25,951 bases of DNA from NCBI GenBank assembly GCA_964483785.1, contig CAZACW010000031.1:1-25951 (forward strand), written 5' to 3'. This document shows positions 1 to 7,865 of this stretch, one piece after another. Under the pieces are notes generated by a model. It searched no databases. It saw nothing but the letters and a program-made list of their open reading frames with translations, and was not told the origin of the DNA. Position 1 is the first letter of the stretch, and every line of letters starts with the position of its first letter. The stretch is from JABDGZ01 sp964483785. GTDB lineage: Bacteria; Omnitrophota; Gorgyraeia; Zapsychrales; Fredricksoniimonadaceae. Both the position numbers and the translations under genes were made by a program.

Positions 1-2
1 CA

Positions 3-3000
3 CCCCTGCGCCAGGTTTACAGCGGTATGCTTTTGGCCACCTGGTTTAAACGCACGCTAAAACAGTCTGTGTTGGGTCAAATTTATGCCAATAAAGCCAA
101 GATTAAAGGATTAGGTTACGTGTCATCCCCGAATGCGAATAAATCCATGTCATCCCCGAATGCCTTAATCGGGGATCCAGAATACATCTATCAACAATAC
201 CTCAAAGCCTACAAGAAGGGCGTGTTTAATTTCATTAAAGAGGAAGAAGTGGCGCCAGGTTTGCCGCGCAAGGAACAGGGAATCTTGCCGAGGAAGTATT
301 TTTCGGGGGGAACGGGAAGCTACAATCAAGCCATGTTGACTTTTGGCAACATTGTGCATACTACGGTGAATCTGAACCTTGCCCAAGATGCCGCTATGCA
401 GGCAGATTTAAAGAAATATGATGACGATGCCCAAATCGCTTTGTACAGAACGAAGATGGACGCGGCGATGAAAGGGGAGCAGGATTCTCTTTTGCAGGAT
501 TTTATAGAGGATTTTAAATTGACACATGAAGATCAGGAGCTGGCAGAATTGATCGGAATAGATTATCTCGCAGTCCTTATCAGTGGATTAAAATTCTTAT
601 CACATCAGGCGCCGGGAATTGGTTTTGAAGAGTGGGATTTGGCTGTTAAAAGGATAAAAGACCAGCTAAATTGGGATGAGCCGGAAACCGGAGAGAAGAT
701 GGAGCAGCTTGTAGATACTTTGGCAGGTGATTTTATCAATCCGGAATTAGCAGCTAAGTATAGACCGAAGTTGGCCAAGGCTTTTGCAAGGCATTATTTC
801 ACGCATGGATTGGGTTCTTTGAATTCCAGAAGAAGCTATATCACCAATCTTGTCCAGAGTACGCTTAGAAAGAATGATAAGATTATAGTCATTGGACCGG
901 GAGTTCAAGGGATATTTTGGATAGGCCAATCCCCGCGTCAGCAGTTGTATTTAATCGATAATAACTTGTTTATTATTGATGTGCTCAAAGAATTAGAGTC
1001 ATTAAATGGTAGTGGGGAAGTCATTATGCTTGAGGATGCCTCCAGGCCAAACTGGAAAAAACAATTTGAGGGTGAAGCAAACTTAATTGTCGCAGAAGAA
1101 GTAGTCCATGAATTGGGGCGCACAATGACCGCTGACCGTGACATTGATGGAAATCTGGAGAGGCGGATACCGTGGGATAGCGATGTTGCCAAAATGGCGC
1201 GATCAGATTTTTTCGCATCGGCTGCTTCGGTTCTTGCCCCAGATGGAACAATCGTCGTTAAAGAGACTTCGAGTAATGAGACTTACATTAATCAGCTAAA
1301 AGCCGAAATCAACTTAAGAACGGATTTAAGCATCCAAGACCAGGTTGAAGATATAAACAAAGGCAAGGTGGAACTTATTTTAAAATTAAAGAAAACAGTT
1401 AATGCGGCGATGGTGGGGGAAGAAGCAAGTAAAAATGATGCAGCGATGAATGAAATGTCTGAAGCCGGCCTTAGAAATACGGATGACTCAACGATTGATG
1501 AACCAACCATAGAGCGATTGTACGCTCAGCTTGGTCTCAACGCTCAAGAATTGGAGAGAAAAAGAGAACTATGGCTTGCGCAAATCCGTCATGATTTGGA
1601 ATTGATTAAAAATGATCCTTACAAGAAAACTGCGTATGCCTTTCTGGAAAGCGGCCCAAATCATATTTTTGAAATGAGAAAAGGTTTATTGTTTGTCCAT
1701 CTTCATTATCAAAGTCAAACAGTTGTGATAGGTGCGAAGAATTTTGGTTTAATGTTTCGCATGGCGGTTAAAGCTGACGGAACAGTTGAACTTTTTGACC
1801 CAATGGTAGAAGACCAAATGGGATCATATCAGGAATTAATTGCGGTGGATGATGTGGATAAATCCGGGGACACAGGAAGAATTTTGATAGAAAAGGGATT
1901 GCACGCGATTAGGAACCATGTTGGGTATTTTGCCAGGACCAATTTTAATGATGCGAATCTGCCTGGCTTGATTTTGGCTGTTCATCCTGTGCTGCCTTTT
2001 CGCGCTGCGATCACCCGGGAGCTGTACCCTCCCAGTATGTTTAGATTTATAGTAGACGGACAACGGCATTTTTGGGTCAGTCCTGGTACGGGAATTGTTT
2101 ATGAAGACAATGCATCAAATGCAGCGATGAATGTGCCAGGGGCGGGGAGACGAGATAGGGCGATAAACAGTGCCATTAAGCATGCCATAGAAGATGACAT
2201 TTTTAGAGGAAAAGATGGCAGCCCATATAGGTTCTCTCTGGTCGAAATATCGCCTGGAGACAACATATACGGTGTCGATGTGTTTAAGGATGCCATTGAA
2301 GGTAAATATATCGGCGGCCGCCAATTCAAATTTAAAACGGAAGATGGCGTAAAGGCCATCGTCTTTATCTCAGGAAGTGTAATAGATGAGAATAATGGGA
2401 TCATGACTGAGATTGATTCAAGAATAGTGAAGGTTTTTAATCCAGATAAAATATTAAGCGGAAATATCAGCAATATAGAAACGATCAATTATTTAACAAA
2501 AGCTGTAGAGAGTCGAATCAATGATGGTTTTAAGGGGGATGGCTTATCGCCATTTATTATGAACATGTATCATTTAGATTCTGATATTGGGATCTTACGA
2601 AGGTATGCCTCAACGGCTAATGGGGCAGTAGAGTTGAGTCGTTTATATGCCAGAACTTTGTTAGGACGCAAAGCTGTAAAACTCGGGTTTGGCCGCTTTA
2701 AGTTTGATTTTTCTAATGATCAACTGAGTGTGGAATGCAGTAAAGGGGATGATGCCCAATTGGCAAGGAAAACATCGGCTGACGCGGCGATGGGAGGGGA
2801 AGGAAAAAAAGATGCGGCGATGATAAAGGATGCGGCTTCAATCGCGATCGATCTTTTTGTCGTAACTGTTTTATTAACTCTGTGGGTAATGTTTAGGATG
2901 AGAATCCATTCGGTATCATCATCTTATCGAAATAATTTTAAGGATATGGACGATTTGCAAAGGCAACTTCGATCTATGTTAGAGGTTAGAAAACAGTGGA

Positions 3001-3545
3001 TGGAGCGTGAGGATGAAATAGCCGATGCAACATTTAGATACCAAAAAACAGAATTTATAGTGCGTAACGAACATATTATTATTTTAAACAAAGGTAAGGG
3101 ACATGCAGTTTACTGTGCCGTTCAAGAGAATATGACCGCAGGTCATTTGAAGGCTTTGTATGGTGAGCAGACCATAAAGATTGAAATGGTTAGTCCTTCA
3201 AGTCAGGAAAAGCCTTTTTCCCCTGTGGAAGACAATCGTAATATAGCGCATCAGGTTCTGCGTTTTTCTTTTGATAACGAAGACCAGTTACAGCGTTTTT
3301 TAAATCAGGTTGTGGCGCCAATCATTGATGATGGGCACGGGGATGCAGCCATGAAAGGCGGTATTGACATGAACTCCGCTAATCTTGCCATGACCATCAA
3401 GCGGGACGGCCATGGCATGCCATTGCAGCTTTCCCAGCAAGACCTGGCCCAACTCAGCAGTGATCTTCAAGGCCTTGAACCTGAAATCCTCTCCATCAAA
3501 CCTGCGGGCGAGACAGCCCTTCTATCATTAATTAGCAATCCTTGA
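3..3545 (+). CDS. Large modular envelope protein, 5' end outside the window
   Basis: The frame is open from base 3. The codons before the ATG at 27 read PLRQVYSG, matching LRQIYNAE of the second family member (11177-13924, residue 278 on), so 27 is an internal Met and the true start lies upstream. Numbering from that Met: end of the shared N-module, with LKAYKKGVFN and PRKYFSGG, to about 95; a Rossmann/methyltransferase-like stretch about 284-456 (VIGPG, LYLIDNN, EEVVHEL, LAPDGTIVVKE); two unrecognised domains about 475-697 and 700-918; a membrane segment about 936-956; and the shared C-module from GGIDMN at 1111 to 1172. [DN]AAM tags occur at 121, 145, 459, 471, 698, 919, 929 and 1106, between these units. 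The middle is AT-richer than both ends. I know no named family or function for the whole. Envelope location is inferred from the signal peptide of the paralogue and the membrane segment. Confidence 0.85.
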   Translation, partial: PLRQVYSGMLLATWFKRTLKQSVLGQIYANKAKIKGLGYVSSPNANKSMSSPNALIGDPEYIYQQYLKAYKKGVFNFIKEEEVAPGLPRKEQGILPRKYFSGGTGSYNQAMLTFGNIVHTTVNLNLAQDAAMQADLKKYDDDAQIALYRTKMDAAMKGEQDSLLQDFIEDFKLTHEDQELAELIGIDYLAVLISGLKFLSHQAPGIGFEEWDLAVKRIKDQLNWDEPETGEKMEQLVDTLAGDFINPELAAKYRPKLAKAFARHYFTHGLGSLNSRRSYITNLVQSTLRKNDKIIVIGPGVQGIFWIGQSPRQQLYLIDNNLFIIDVLKELESLNGSGEVIMLEDASRPNWKKQFEGEANLIVAEEVVHELGRTMTADRDIDGNLERRIPWDSDVAKMARSDFFASAASVLAPDGTIVVKETSSNETYINQLKAEINLRTDLSIQDQVEDINKGKVELILKLKKTVNAAMVGEEASKNDAAMNEMSEAGLRNTDDSTIDEPTIERLYAQLGLNAQELERKRELWLAQIRHDLELIKNDPYKKTAYAFLESGPNHIFEMRKGLLFVHLHYQSQTVVIGAKNFGLMFRMAVKADGTVELFDPMVEDQMGSYQELIAVDDVDKSGDTGRILIEKGLHAIRNHVGYFARTNFNDANLPGLILAVHPVLPFRAAITRELYPPSMFRFIVDGQRHFWVSPGTGIVYEDNASNAAMNVPGAGRRDRAINSAIKHAIEDDIFRGKDGSPYRFSLVEISPGDNIYGVDVFKDAIEGKYIGGRQFKFKTEDGVKAIVFISGSVIDENNGIMTEIDSRIVKVFNPDKILSGNISNIETINYLTKAVESRINDGFKGDGLSPFIMNMYHLDSDIGILRRYASTANGAVELSRLYARTLLGRKAVKLGFGRFKFDFSNDQLSVECSKGDDAQLARKTSADAAMGGEGKKDAAMIKDAASIAIDLFVVTVLLTLWVMFRMRIHSVSSSYRNNFKDMDDLQRQLRSMLEVRKQWMEREDEIADATFRYQKTEFIVRNEHIIILNKGKGHAVYCAVQENMTAGHLKALYGEQTIKIEMVSPSSQEKPFSPVEDNRNIAHQVLRFSFDNEDQLQRFLNQVVAPIIDDGHGDAAMKGGIDMNSANLAMTIKRDGHGMPLQLSQQDLAQLSSDLQGLEPEILSIKPAGETALLSLISNP
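121..181. repeat. Palindromic repeat inserted in frame in a coding sequence
   Basis: The 16-base string TGTCATCCCCGAATGC occurs at 121-136 and again at 149-164. The second copy is followed by a right arm, giving perfect 8-base arms ATCCCCGA (152-159) and TCGGGGAT (169-176). It reads in frame as SSPNA twice. The paralogue at 11177-13924 has 11 residues between KIAG and IYQ at this place; this protein has 25. This looks like a mobile palindromic element tolerated in a protein, comparable in concept to Rickettsia RPEs. Confidence 0.7.
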
Positions 3546-3570
3546 CAATCGCCACTACGTAGAGTATCTT
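3542..3570 (+). promoter_or_regulatory. Sigma70-type promoter of the DUF433 gene
   Basis: TTGACA (3542-3547), 17-base spacer, TATCTT (3565-3570). The -35 box overlaps the stop codon of the preceding gene. A transcript start near 3577 would exclude the ATG at 3575 and supports translation from 3602. Confidence 0.6.
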
Positions 3571-3601
3571 TAAAATGACTTGTCGTGGAAAGGAAACTAA
3601 A

Positions 3602-3838
3602 ATGACCTATACAAATCGCATTGAAATAAATCCAAAAATCATGCTAGGCAAGCCGGTTATTCGCGGTACGCGAGTCACTGTAGAGCTTATATTGAAAAAG
3701 CTAAGCGAAGGGGCAAGCGAAGAGCACATTCTCGATGCTTATCCACGACTTACCCGTGAAGACATTCATACTGCCATTCGATATGCTGCGGATACATTGT
3801 CCCATGAAGAAACTATCATTCTAACCAAATCCAAATAA
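3602..3838 (+). CDS. DUF433 family antitoxin-like protein
   Basis: This 78-residue protein matches the DUF433 pattern: an early IEINPKIMLGKPVIRGTRVTVE block, then LILKKLSEGASEEHIL, DAYPRLTREDI and an AIRYA helix. DUF433 proteins are small helical, probably DNA-binding proteins usually encoded just before a PIN-like DUF5615 protein in a predicted toxin-antitoxin pair. An in-frame ATG lies at 3575, but 3602 is preferred: GGAAAGG sits 8 bases before it and the promoter at 3542-3570 would start transcription at about 3577. Directly downstream only the tail of a DUF5615-type gene remains, so this antitoxin is orphaned. Family assignment is firm; the antitoxin role is inferred from family context. 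Confidence 0.85.
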   Translation: MTYTNRIEINPKIMLGKPVIRGTRVTVELILKKLSEGASEEHILDAYPRLTREDIHTAIRYAADTLSHEETIILTKSK

Positions 3839-3839
3839 G

Positions 3840-3941
3840 CTTGCAGATATACTTAGCCTAATTAAATCCCACCAAAAGAAAATAGCTGGATCTTTTGTAG
3901 TTATGCAGCCCGCAAGAGTACGGTTTTCAAAACGGCTTTAA
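3840..3941 (+). pseudogene. Remnant of a DUF5615 (PIN-like) toxin gene
   Basis: The frame starting at 3840, one base after the DUF433 stop codon, reads LADILSLIKSH, then SFVVMQPARVRFSKRL and a TAA at 3939-3941. This resembles the C-terminal end of DUF5615 proteins, which close with a helix, a G(A/S)FVV strand and an RVR strand. The frame is closed upstream by a stop at 3822-3824, and no N-terminal MKFLLDEN-like part exists, so roughly the first two thirds of the toxin are missing. Gene order matches the usual DUF433-DUF5615 pair. Identification is by eye from a short stretch. Confidence 0.6.
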
Positions 3942-3975
3942 TAAGTTTGCCATTTCCGCAAGTCGCGAACTTATT
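3940..3975. repeat. Inverted repeat just after the toxin remnant
   Basis: Perfect 8-base arms AATAAGTT (3940-3947) and AACTTATT (3968-3975) enclose a 20-base loop. There is no T-run after the right arm, so it is not an obvious terminator. It begins at the stop codon of the relic and might be a short palindromic element or a deletion scar. Confidence 0.45.
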
Positions 3976-4013
3976 ACATCGGCCCCTGTCACTTTCTAAA
4001 TTTGATGTATTTT

Positions 4014-4039
4014 ATGCTCCAGGGAGATGCTCCAGGGAG
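4014..4039. repeat. 13-base tandem repeat, two copies
   Basis: ATGCTCCAGGGAG is repeated exactly at 4014-4026 and 4027-4039, just upstream of the glycosidase promoter. It could be a regulator site or simple slippage. Apart from this, the toxin relic, the inverted repeat and the -10 box, I see nothing in 3839-4111. Confidence 0.6.
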
Positions 4040-4060
4040 AAGGCAAATTGAGCGCAAATG

Positions 4061-4069
4061 TGTTATACT
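4061..4069 (+). promoter_or_regulatory. Extended -10 promoter of the secreted glycosidase gene
   Basis: TGT-TATACT fits an extended -10 element. No good -35 box is seen at 16-18 bases. The surrounding TGTTATACTTAA is identical to the sequence at 11112-11123 upstream of the second large envelope protein. The ATG follows 43 bases after the box. Confidence 0.45.
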
Positions 4070-4111
4070 TAAATTGTTCCATCCAAAGATTAACGCTGAA
4101 CCTTAGAATCT

Positions 4112-6949
4112 ATGGCTGCCAAGAGAATCCACCTCATCATTCTTTCTTGTTTCGCCTTCCTTTTCTTTTTTGTTTCTCCTGTATGTGTATGGGCGGCCGC
4201 GCTTAATCAAAATATCTGCACCCAGACCCAGTGCGTCAAAATCCAAAACGGGTATTTGTGGGTCTTGTCTGCCGATAATGCGACCTATGCGCCGTATTTT
4301 ATCAAGGCCGTGGGCTATCAGCCGACACCCATCGGCCGTTATCCCAGCGATTGGGGCTATGCCGCCGCTGATCCGCGCTCGATCAATAACAATATTTACG
4401 ACGATCCGAACATTTTAAACCGCGATTTTACCCTGCTGACCCAGATGAACGCCAACACCATCCGCATCTGGAGCGGGAATAAAAGGACGGTTTCCTGCAG
4501 CTGTACCAATAACGGCCGCTACACCAGCTTTCTCACCAATGCCGCCAATACCGCCAACAAGGACAGCACTCAAAATACCCTGGACATCGCCAACAGTTAT
4601 GGATTAAAGGTGATCGCCGGATTTTGGCTGAATTACCTCACCTTTGATGCCAGCAATACGATCGGAAGCTTTGATGATAACGGCCTGCCGCTGACCAGGG
4701 CACAGATCATCAATAATTTTGTGGCTTATGTGAACGCTTTTAAAGGCAACCGGGCCGTTCTTTTTTGGGCCATCGGCAATGAGAATAATTATGAAGTGGT
4801 CAACGGCCATCCCGTGCAAAAATCAGCCTTTGAAAGCGCCTTTGGCATCAGCCAGGGTGATTCCATATTTAACTGGCTGCAGCAAAACGGCAATATCATT
4901 GATTTTGACGGCGATATCATTGTCAATATCAACGCGCCTGCGGTGGTGAATCAAATTCAACTGCAATATCCCGGTAATTTCACCGCGATTTTGAATGTCT
5001 TGAAGCAATTCAGCGGGCAAAGCCTCACGCCCGCGCAATTAACATCTTGGTACAGTCTGGTCGATGCCATGGCCCAGGCCGCGCACGCGGCCGAGGGCGC
5101 GGCCTTTCATCCTGTGGCCCTGGTCAACGGCGGCACCGCGGAAATCGGCAGCAGCGCCAACGGCACCACCGATGCCCAAATGCCCAATTTGGACATCTGG
5201 GGGGCCAATGAATACCTCGGACAAAGTTTCGGTTCCCTCTTTAGCACGTACGCGGCCCAATCCAAAAAACCGCTCTGGATTTCGGAATACGGGATCGATG
5301 CCATGTCTGTCACCAACAGCGCCGGGATCAATGATTGGGGCCTGACCTTGGCCAGCGATCAGCTGGGCAGCGGGACCTATGATCCAGCAAACCAGTCTTC
5401 CTGGGACGGAGGGCTTTGGAATGAGATTGCCGGCAATTTCCCCGTGACCTTCGGCGGGTCCTTGATGGAATACGCGGATGAGTGGTGGAAACCCAATGAA
5501 TTTTATTGCACCAACGCCGGTGCCGGCCAGACCAATAACGCCGTCAGTTCAGGGATCTGCAACGCCAACCAAAAACTGTTCGGGTTTCCCGAAACTTCAT
5601 CCCCGGATAATTTTTCGAATGAAGAATGGTACGGCGTTATGTCCATCAGCGCGAATCCCGTGGCCGGAGGGGCAGATCTGGTGGCCCCCAGGACCGTGTA
5701 CAATCATTTTCAGACTTTATGGCAGAGCAATCCCTGGCCGACCTTAAACTTGAACATCACAGGTGCAGGGGCCGGGACCATCAATTCTTCGGCGGGTTTG
5801 GGCTCGAGCTTAAACTGCAGCCTGGCCTCCGGCGCTGACAGCGGCACCTGCGCCTGGGCCTTTGCTAAAAGCCAGCCTGTCACTTTAAGTTTTTCCTCAA
5901 CCAATAATTCCAAGATCACAAATTGGGGGGTCAATGGATGCGCGGCTTCCAGCACGTCCTGTACGTTCACGCCCTCAAGCGATGTGACTGTGAATGTAAC
6001 GGTCGCGGCGCCGCCGGCCCAGCCCAAGGTCAGCTTGGCTTCTTATATTTATTCCTTTGCCGCGCCGGCTGTTGATTATTTGGTGGCCACAGCCACGGAA
6101 CAGGGAGGAAGCATCAGCAAGGTGGAACTTTATAATGGATCGACCTTGATTGCCACGGTCTTGGTCCCTGAATTCAACGCGCCTAATTACGATTACCTTT
6201 GGTTTAATTTGGCTCCCGGCAGCTACAGCCTTACAGCCAAGGCCTATGATGCCAATGGCAATACAACCACATCCAGCCCGCCGGTGGCTTTTACGGTCAC
6301 AGGCGCGCCGTCCGTGGTCCCGCCCACCGTCAATATGACAAGCCCGGCCAATAATGCCACCGTGGTCTTGCCGGCCAATGTGATCTTGAGCGCTTCGGCA
6401 TCATCTGCCAACGGGATCAGCAGGGTGGATTTTTACAACGGCACGGCCTTGCTGGGAACAGCCTTCAGCAGTCCTTATACTTATACCTGGGTCAATCCGC
6501 CGGCCGGCACCTACTCTTTGACAGCCAAGGCCACCGACGGCACCGGCACATCCAATACCTCATCGGCCGTGACCATCACCGTGGCCAGTCCCGCGGCCAA
6601 TGCGCCGAAGGTCGTATTTAACGCCTATATTTACGCGTTTAACGCGCCTGCCGTCGCCTATTTGGTGGCCACAGCCACCGAGGTCGGAGGAATGATCAGC
6701 AAGGTGGAATTTTATAACGGGACCACCCTCGTGGCCACGACCAATGTGCCTGAATTCAACGCGCCCAACTATGATTATCTTTGGTTTAATATGCCGGCGG
6801 GAAATTATAATCTGACAGCCAAGGCCTATGATACCAACAATCACACAACCGTGTCTGCGGCCGTGAACTTTACGGTCGTGGGCGCGGTTTCATCCGCTTC
6901 AGCCAGCCTCGTGACCCGCAAGGCCCGCCTTAAACCCCTACGTTCGTAA
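4112..6949 (+). CDS. Secreted TIM-barrel glycoside hydrolase with Ig-like repeats
   Basis: A 945-residue protein. Residues 1 to about 29 form a signal peptide (Lys-Arg, hydrophobic core, AAA end). Residues about 40-540 look like a GH5/GH2-clan (beta/alpha)8 hydrolase: TIRIWSGN, then AIGNEN with a candidate acid/base Glu224, then LWISEYG with a candidate nucleophile Glu392. A Cys-containing bacterial-repeat-like domain spans about 545-633. Three Ig-like domains follow (about 639-731, 737-826, 831-923). The second fits Big_7 well; the first and third share VPEFNAPNYDYLWFN with at most one change, indicating internal duplication. The protein probably cleaves or remodels an extracellular or envelope glycan; the substrate cannot be read from sequence. 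No convincing Shine-Dalgarno precedes the ATG. The 3' end overlaps the convergent permease gene by 12 bases. Confidence 0.85.
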   Translation: MAAKRIHLIILSCFAFLFFFVSPVCVWAAALNQNICTQTQCVKIQNGYLWVLSADNATYAPYFIKAVGYQPTPIGRYPSDWGYAAADPRSINNNIYDDPNILNRDFTLLTQMNANTIRIWSGNKRTVSCSCTNNGRYTSFLTNAANTANKDSTQNTLDIANSYGLKVIAGFWLNYLTFDASNTIGSFDDNGLPLTRAQIINNFVAYVNAFKGNRAVLFWAIGNENNYEVVNGHPVQKSAFESAFGISQGDSIFNWLQQNGNIIDFDGDIIVNINAPAVVNQIQLQYPGNFTAILNVLKQFSGQSLTPAQLTSWYSLVDAMAQAAHAAEGAAFHPVALVNGGTAEIGSSANGTTDAQMPNLDIWGANEYLGQSFGSLFSTYAAQSKKPLWISEYGIDAMSVTNSAGINDWGLTLASDQLGSGTYDPANQSSWDGGLWNEIAGNFPVTFGGSLMEYADEWWKPNEFYCTNAGAGQTNNAVSSGICNANQKLFGFPETSSPDNFSNEEWYGVMSISANPVAGGADLVAPRTVYNHFQTLWQSNPWPTLNLNITGAGAGTINSSAGLGSSLNCSLASGADSGTCAWAFAKSQPVTLSFSSTNNSKITNWGVNGCAASSTSCTFTPSSDVTVNVTVAAPPAQPKVSLASYIYSFAAPAVDYLVATATEQGGSISKVELYNGSTLIATVLVPEFNAPNYDYLWFNLAPGSYSLTAKAYDANGNTTTSSPPVAFTVTGAPSVVPPTVNMTSPANNATVVLPANVILSASASSANGISRVDFYNGTALLGTAFSSPYTYTWVNPPAGTYSLTAKATDGTGTSNTSSAVTITVASPAANAPKVVFNAYIYAFNAPAVAYLVATATEVGGMISKVEFYNGTTLVATTNVPEFNAPNYDYLWFNMPAGNYNLTAKAYDTNNHTTVSAAVNFTVVGAVSSASASLVTRKARLKPLRS

Positions 6950-7717
6950 TTTGTATCCGATTTTAAACAGGTAAACCGTGGCCAGAAAAATGCCCGCGGC
7001 CATGCCGAGGGCCACCAGGGCGCAGGTGATCATGGGCGTGTCCGTGACATTGGTCATGCTGTAGCGGATGCCGGAGACCAGATAGTAGATGGGATTAAAA
7101 TGCGAGATGATCTGCAGGGCCGGCGGCAGCATGAACAAGGGATGGAACACGCCGCCCAGCAGGGTCAAGGGCACGATCACGTAGGTATTCCACATCGAGA
7201 GCATCCCGAAATCTTCCGCCCACAAGGCCCCCATCATGCCGGCGCAGGAAAAAATCACGGCGATCATCAGCATGAAAAACAAAAGGCTCAACGGATGGGC
7301 GATGAGGCTGGGCGTAAACAGCAAAGACACCAGCCAGACACAGATGCAGACCAGCACCCCGCGGGCCACCCCGCCGGCCAGCAGGCCTAAGACCATTTCG
7401 ATATAGGACAGAGGGGCCAGCAGAATTTCCTGGATATGATTGTGCCAGCGGCCGATAAACAGCGACGAGGATGTGTTTTCGTAGGAGCTGGAGATCAAGT
7501 GCATGCACATCAGCCCCGGTGTGATGAACTGCAGATAGGAGAGCCCCGTGGCGGAAAAATTGACCCGGCTGGCAATGGCGATACCAAAAATATACATGAA
7601 CAGGGCCGAGGAGACCAGCGGGGGAAAGATGGTCTGATTGGCCACGGAGAAGAAGCGGTGGATCTCCCGCTTGGCCAGGGCGAGCACTCCAATTGGATTT
7701 GTCACTAAATGGATCAT
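6938..7717 (-). CDS. ABC-2 type transporter permease
   Basis: This 259-residue protein is almost entirely hydrophobic, with about six membrane segments in the ABC-2 layout: an N-terminal cytoplasmic helix (ALAKREIHRFF), the first segment at about residue 30, and the C-terminal NPIYYLVSGIR block typical of the family. It is the membrane half of an exporter whose ATPase is encoded just upstream (7866-8594). The cargo is unknown; this subfamily includes polysaccharide, lipid and drug exporters. The two genes are separated by 148 bases containing a perfect palindrome (7793-7819), unusual for two subunits of one transporter. The ATG at 7717 gives a normal family N-terminus. Confidence 0.88.
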   Translation of the reverse strand: MIHLVTNPIGVLALAKREIHRFFSVANQTIFPPLVSSALFMYIFGIAIASRVNFSATGLSYLQFITPGLMCMHLISSSYENTSSSLFIGRWHNHIQEILLAPLSYIEMVLGLLAGGVARGVLVCICVWLVSLLFTPSLIAHPLSLLFFMLMIAVIFSCAGMMGALWAEDFGMLSMWNTYVIVPLTLLGGVFHPLFMLPPALQIISHFNPIYYLVSGIRYSMTNVTDTPMITCALVALGMAAGIFLATVYLFKIGYKLRT

Positions 7718-7792
7718 GATTTAGATGAAGTACGGCTTAAGGTCGTCTTAGGAATGCAAGGATATGTTTTTGATAAGGCGATGCGGAGGAGC

Positions 7793-7819
7793 CCATCACA
7801 ACCCCGGGGGTTGTGATGG
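7793..7819. repeat. Perfect palindromic element, copy 1
   Basis: 13-base arms CCATCACAACCCC and GGGGTTGTGATGG surround a single central G. The 27 bases are the exact reverse complement of 17537-17563. Here the element lies between the ABC ATPase and permease genes. Read on the minus strand it is not followed by a T-run, so it does not look like a terminator, although the RNA would form a very strong hairpin between the two cistrons. Confidence 0.85.
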
Positions 7820-7865
7820 TTTTCCTCATCAATAATGTCGGACTTTCAAAAATTGTTGACCAAGT

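Noticed and set aside
27..29. ATG at 27 as the start of the first gene
   Set aside because: The frame is open to the window edge and the upstream residues align with the middle of the paralogue, so this Met is internal.
7793..7819. The palindrome as a rho-independent terminator
   Set aside because: On the minus strand, the coding strand here, no T-run follows the hairpin. The second copy at 17537-17563 lies inside a gene and also lacks a T-run.
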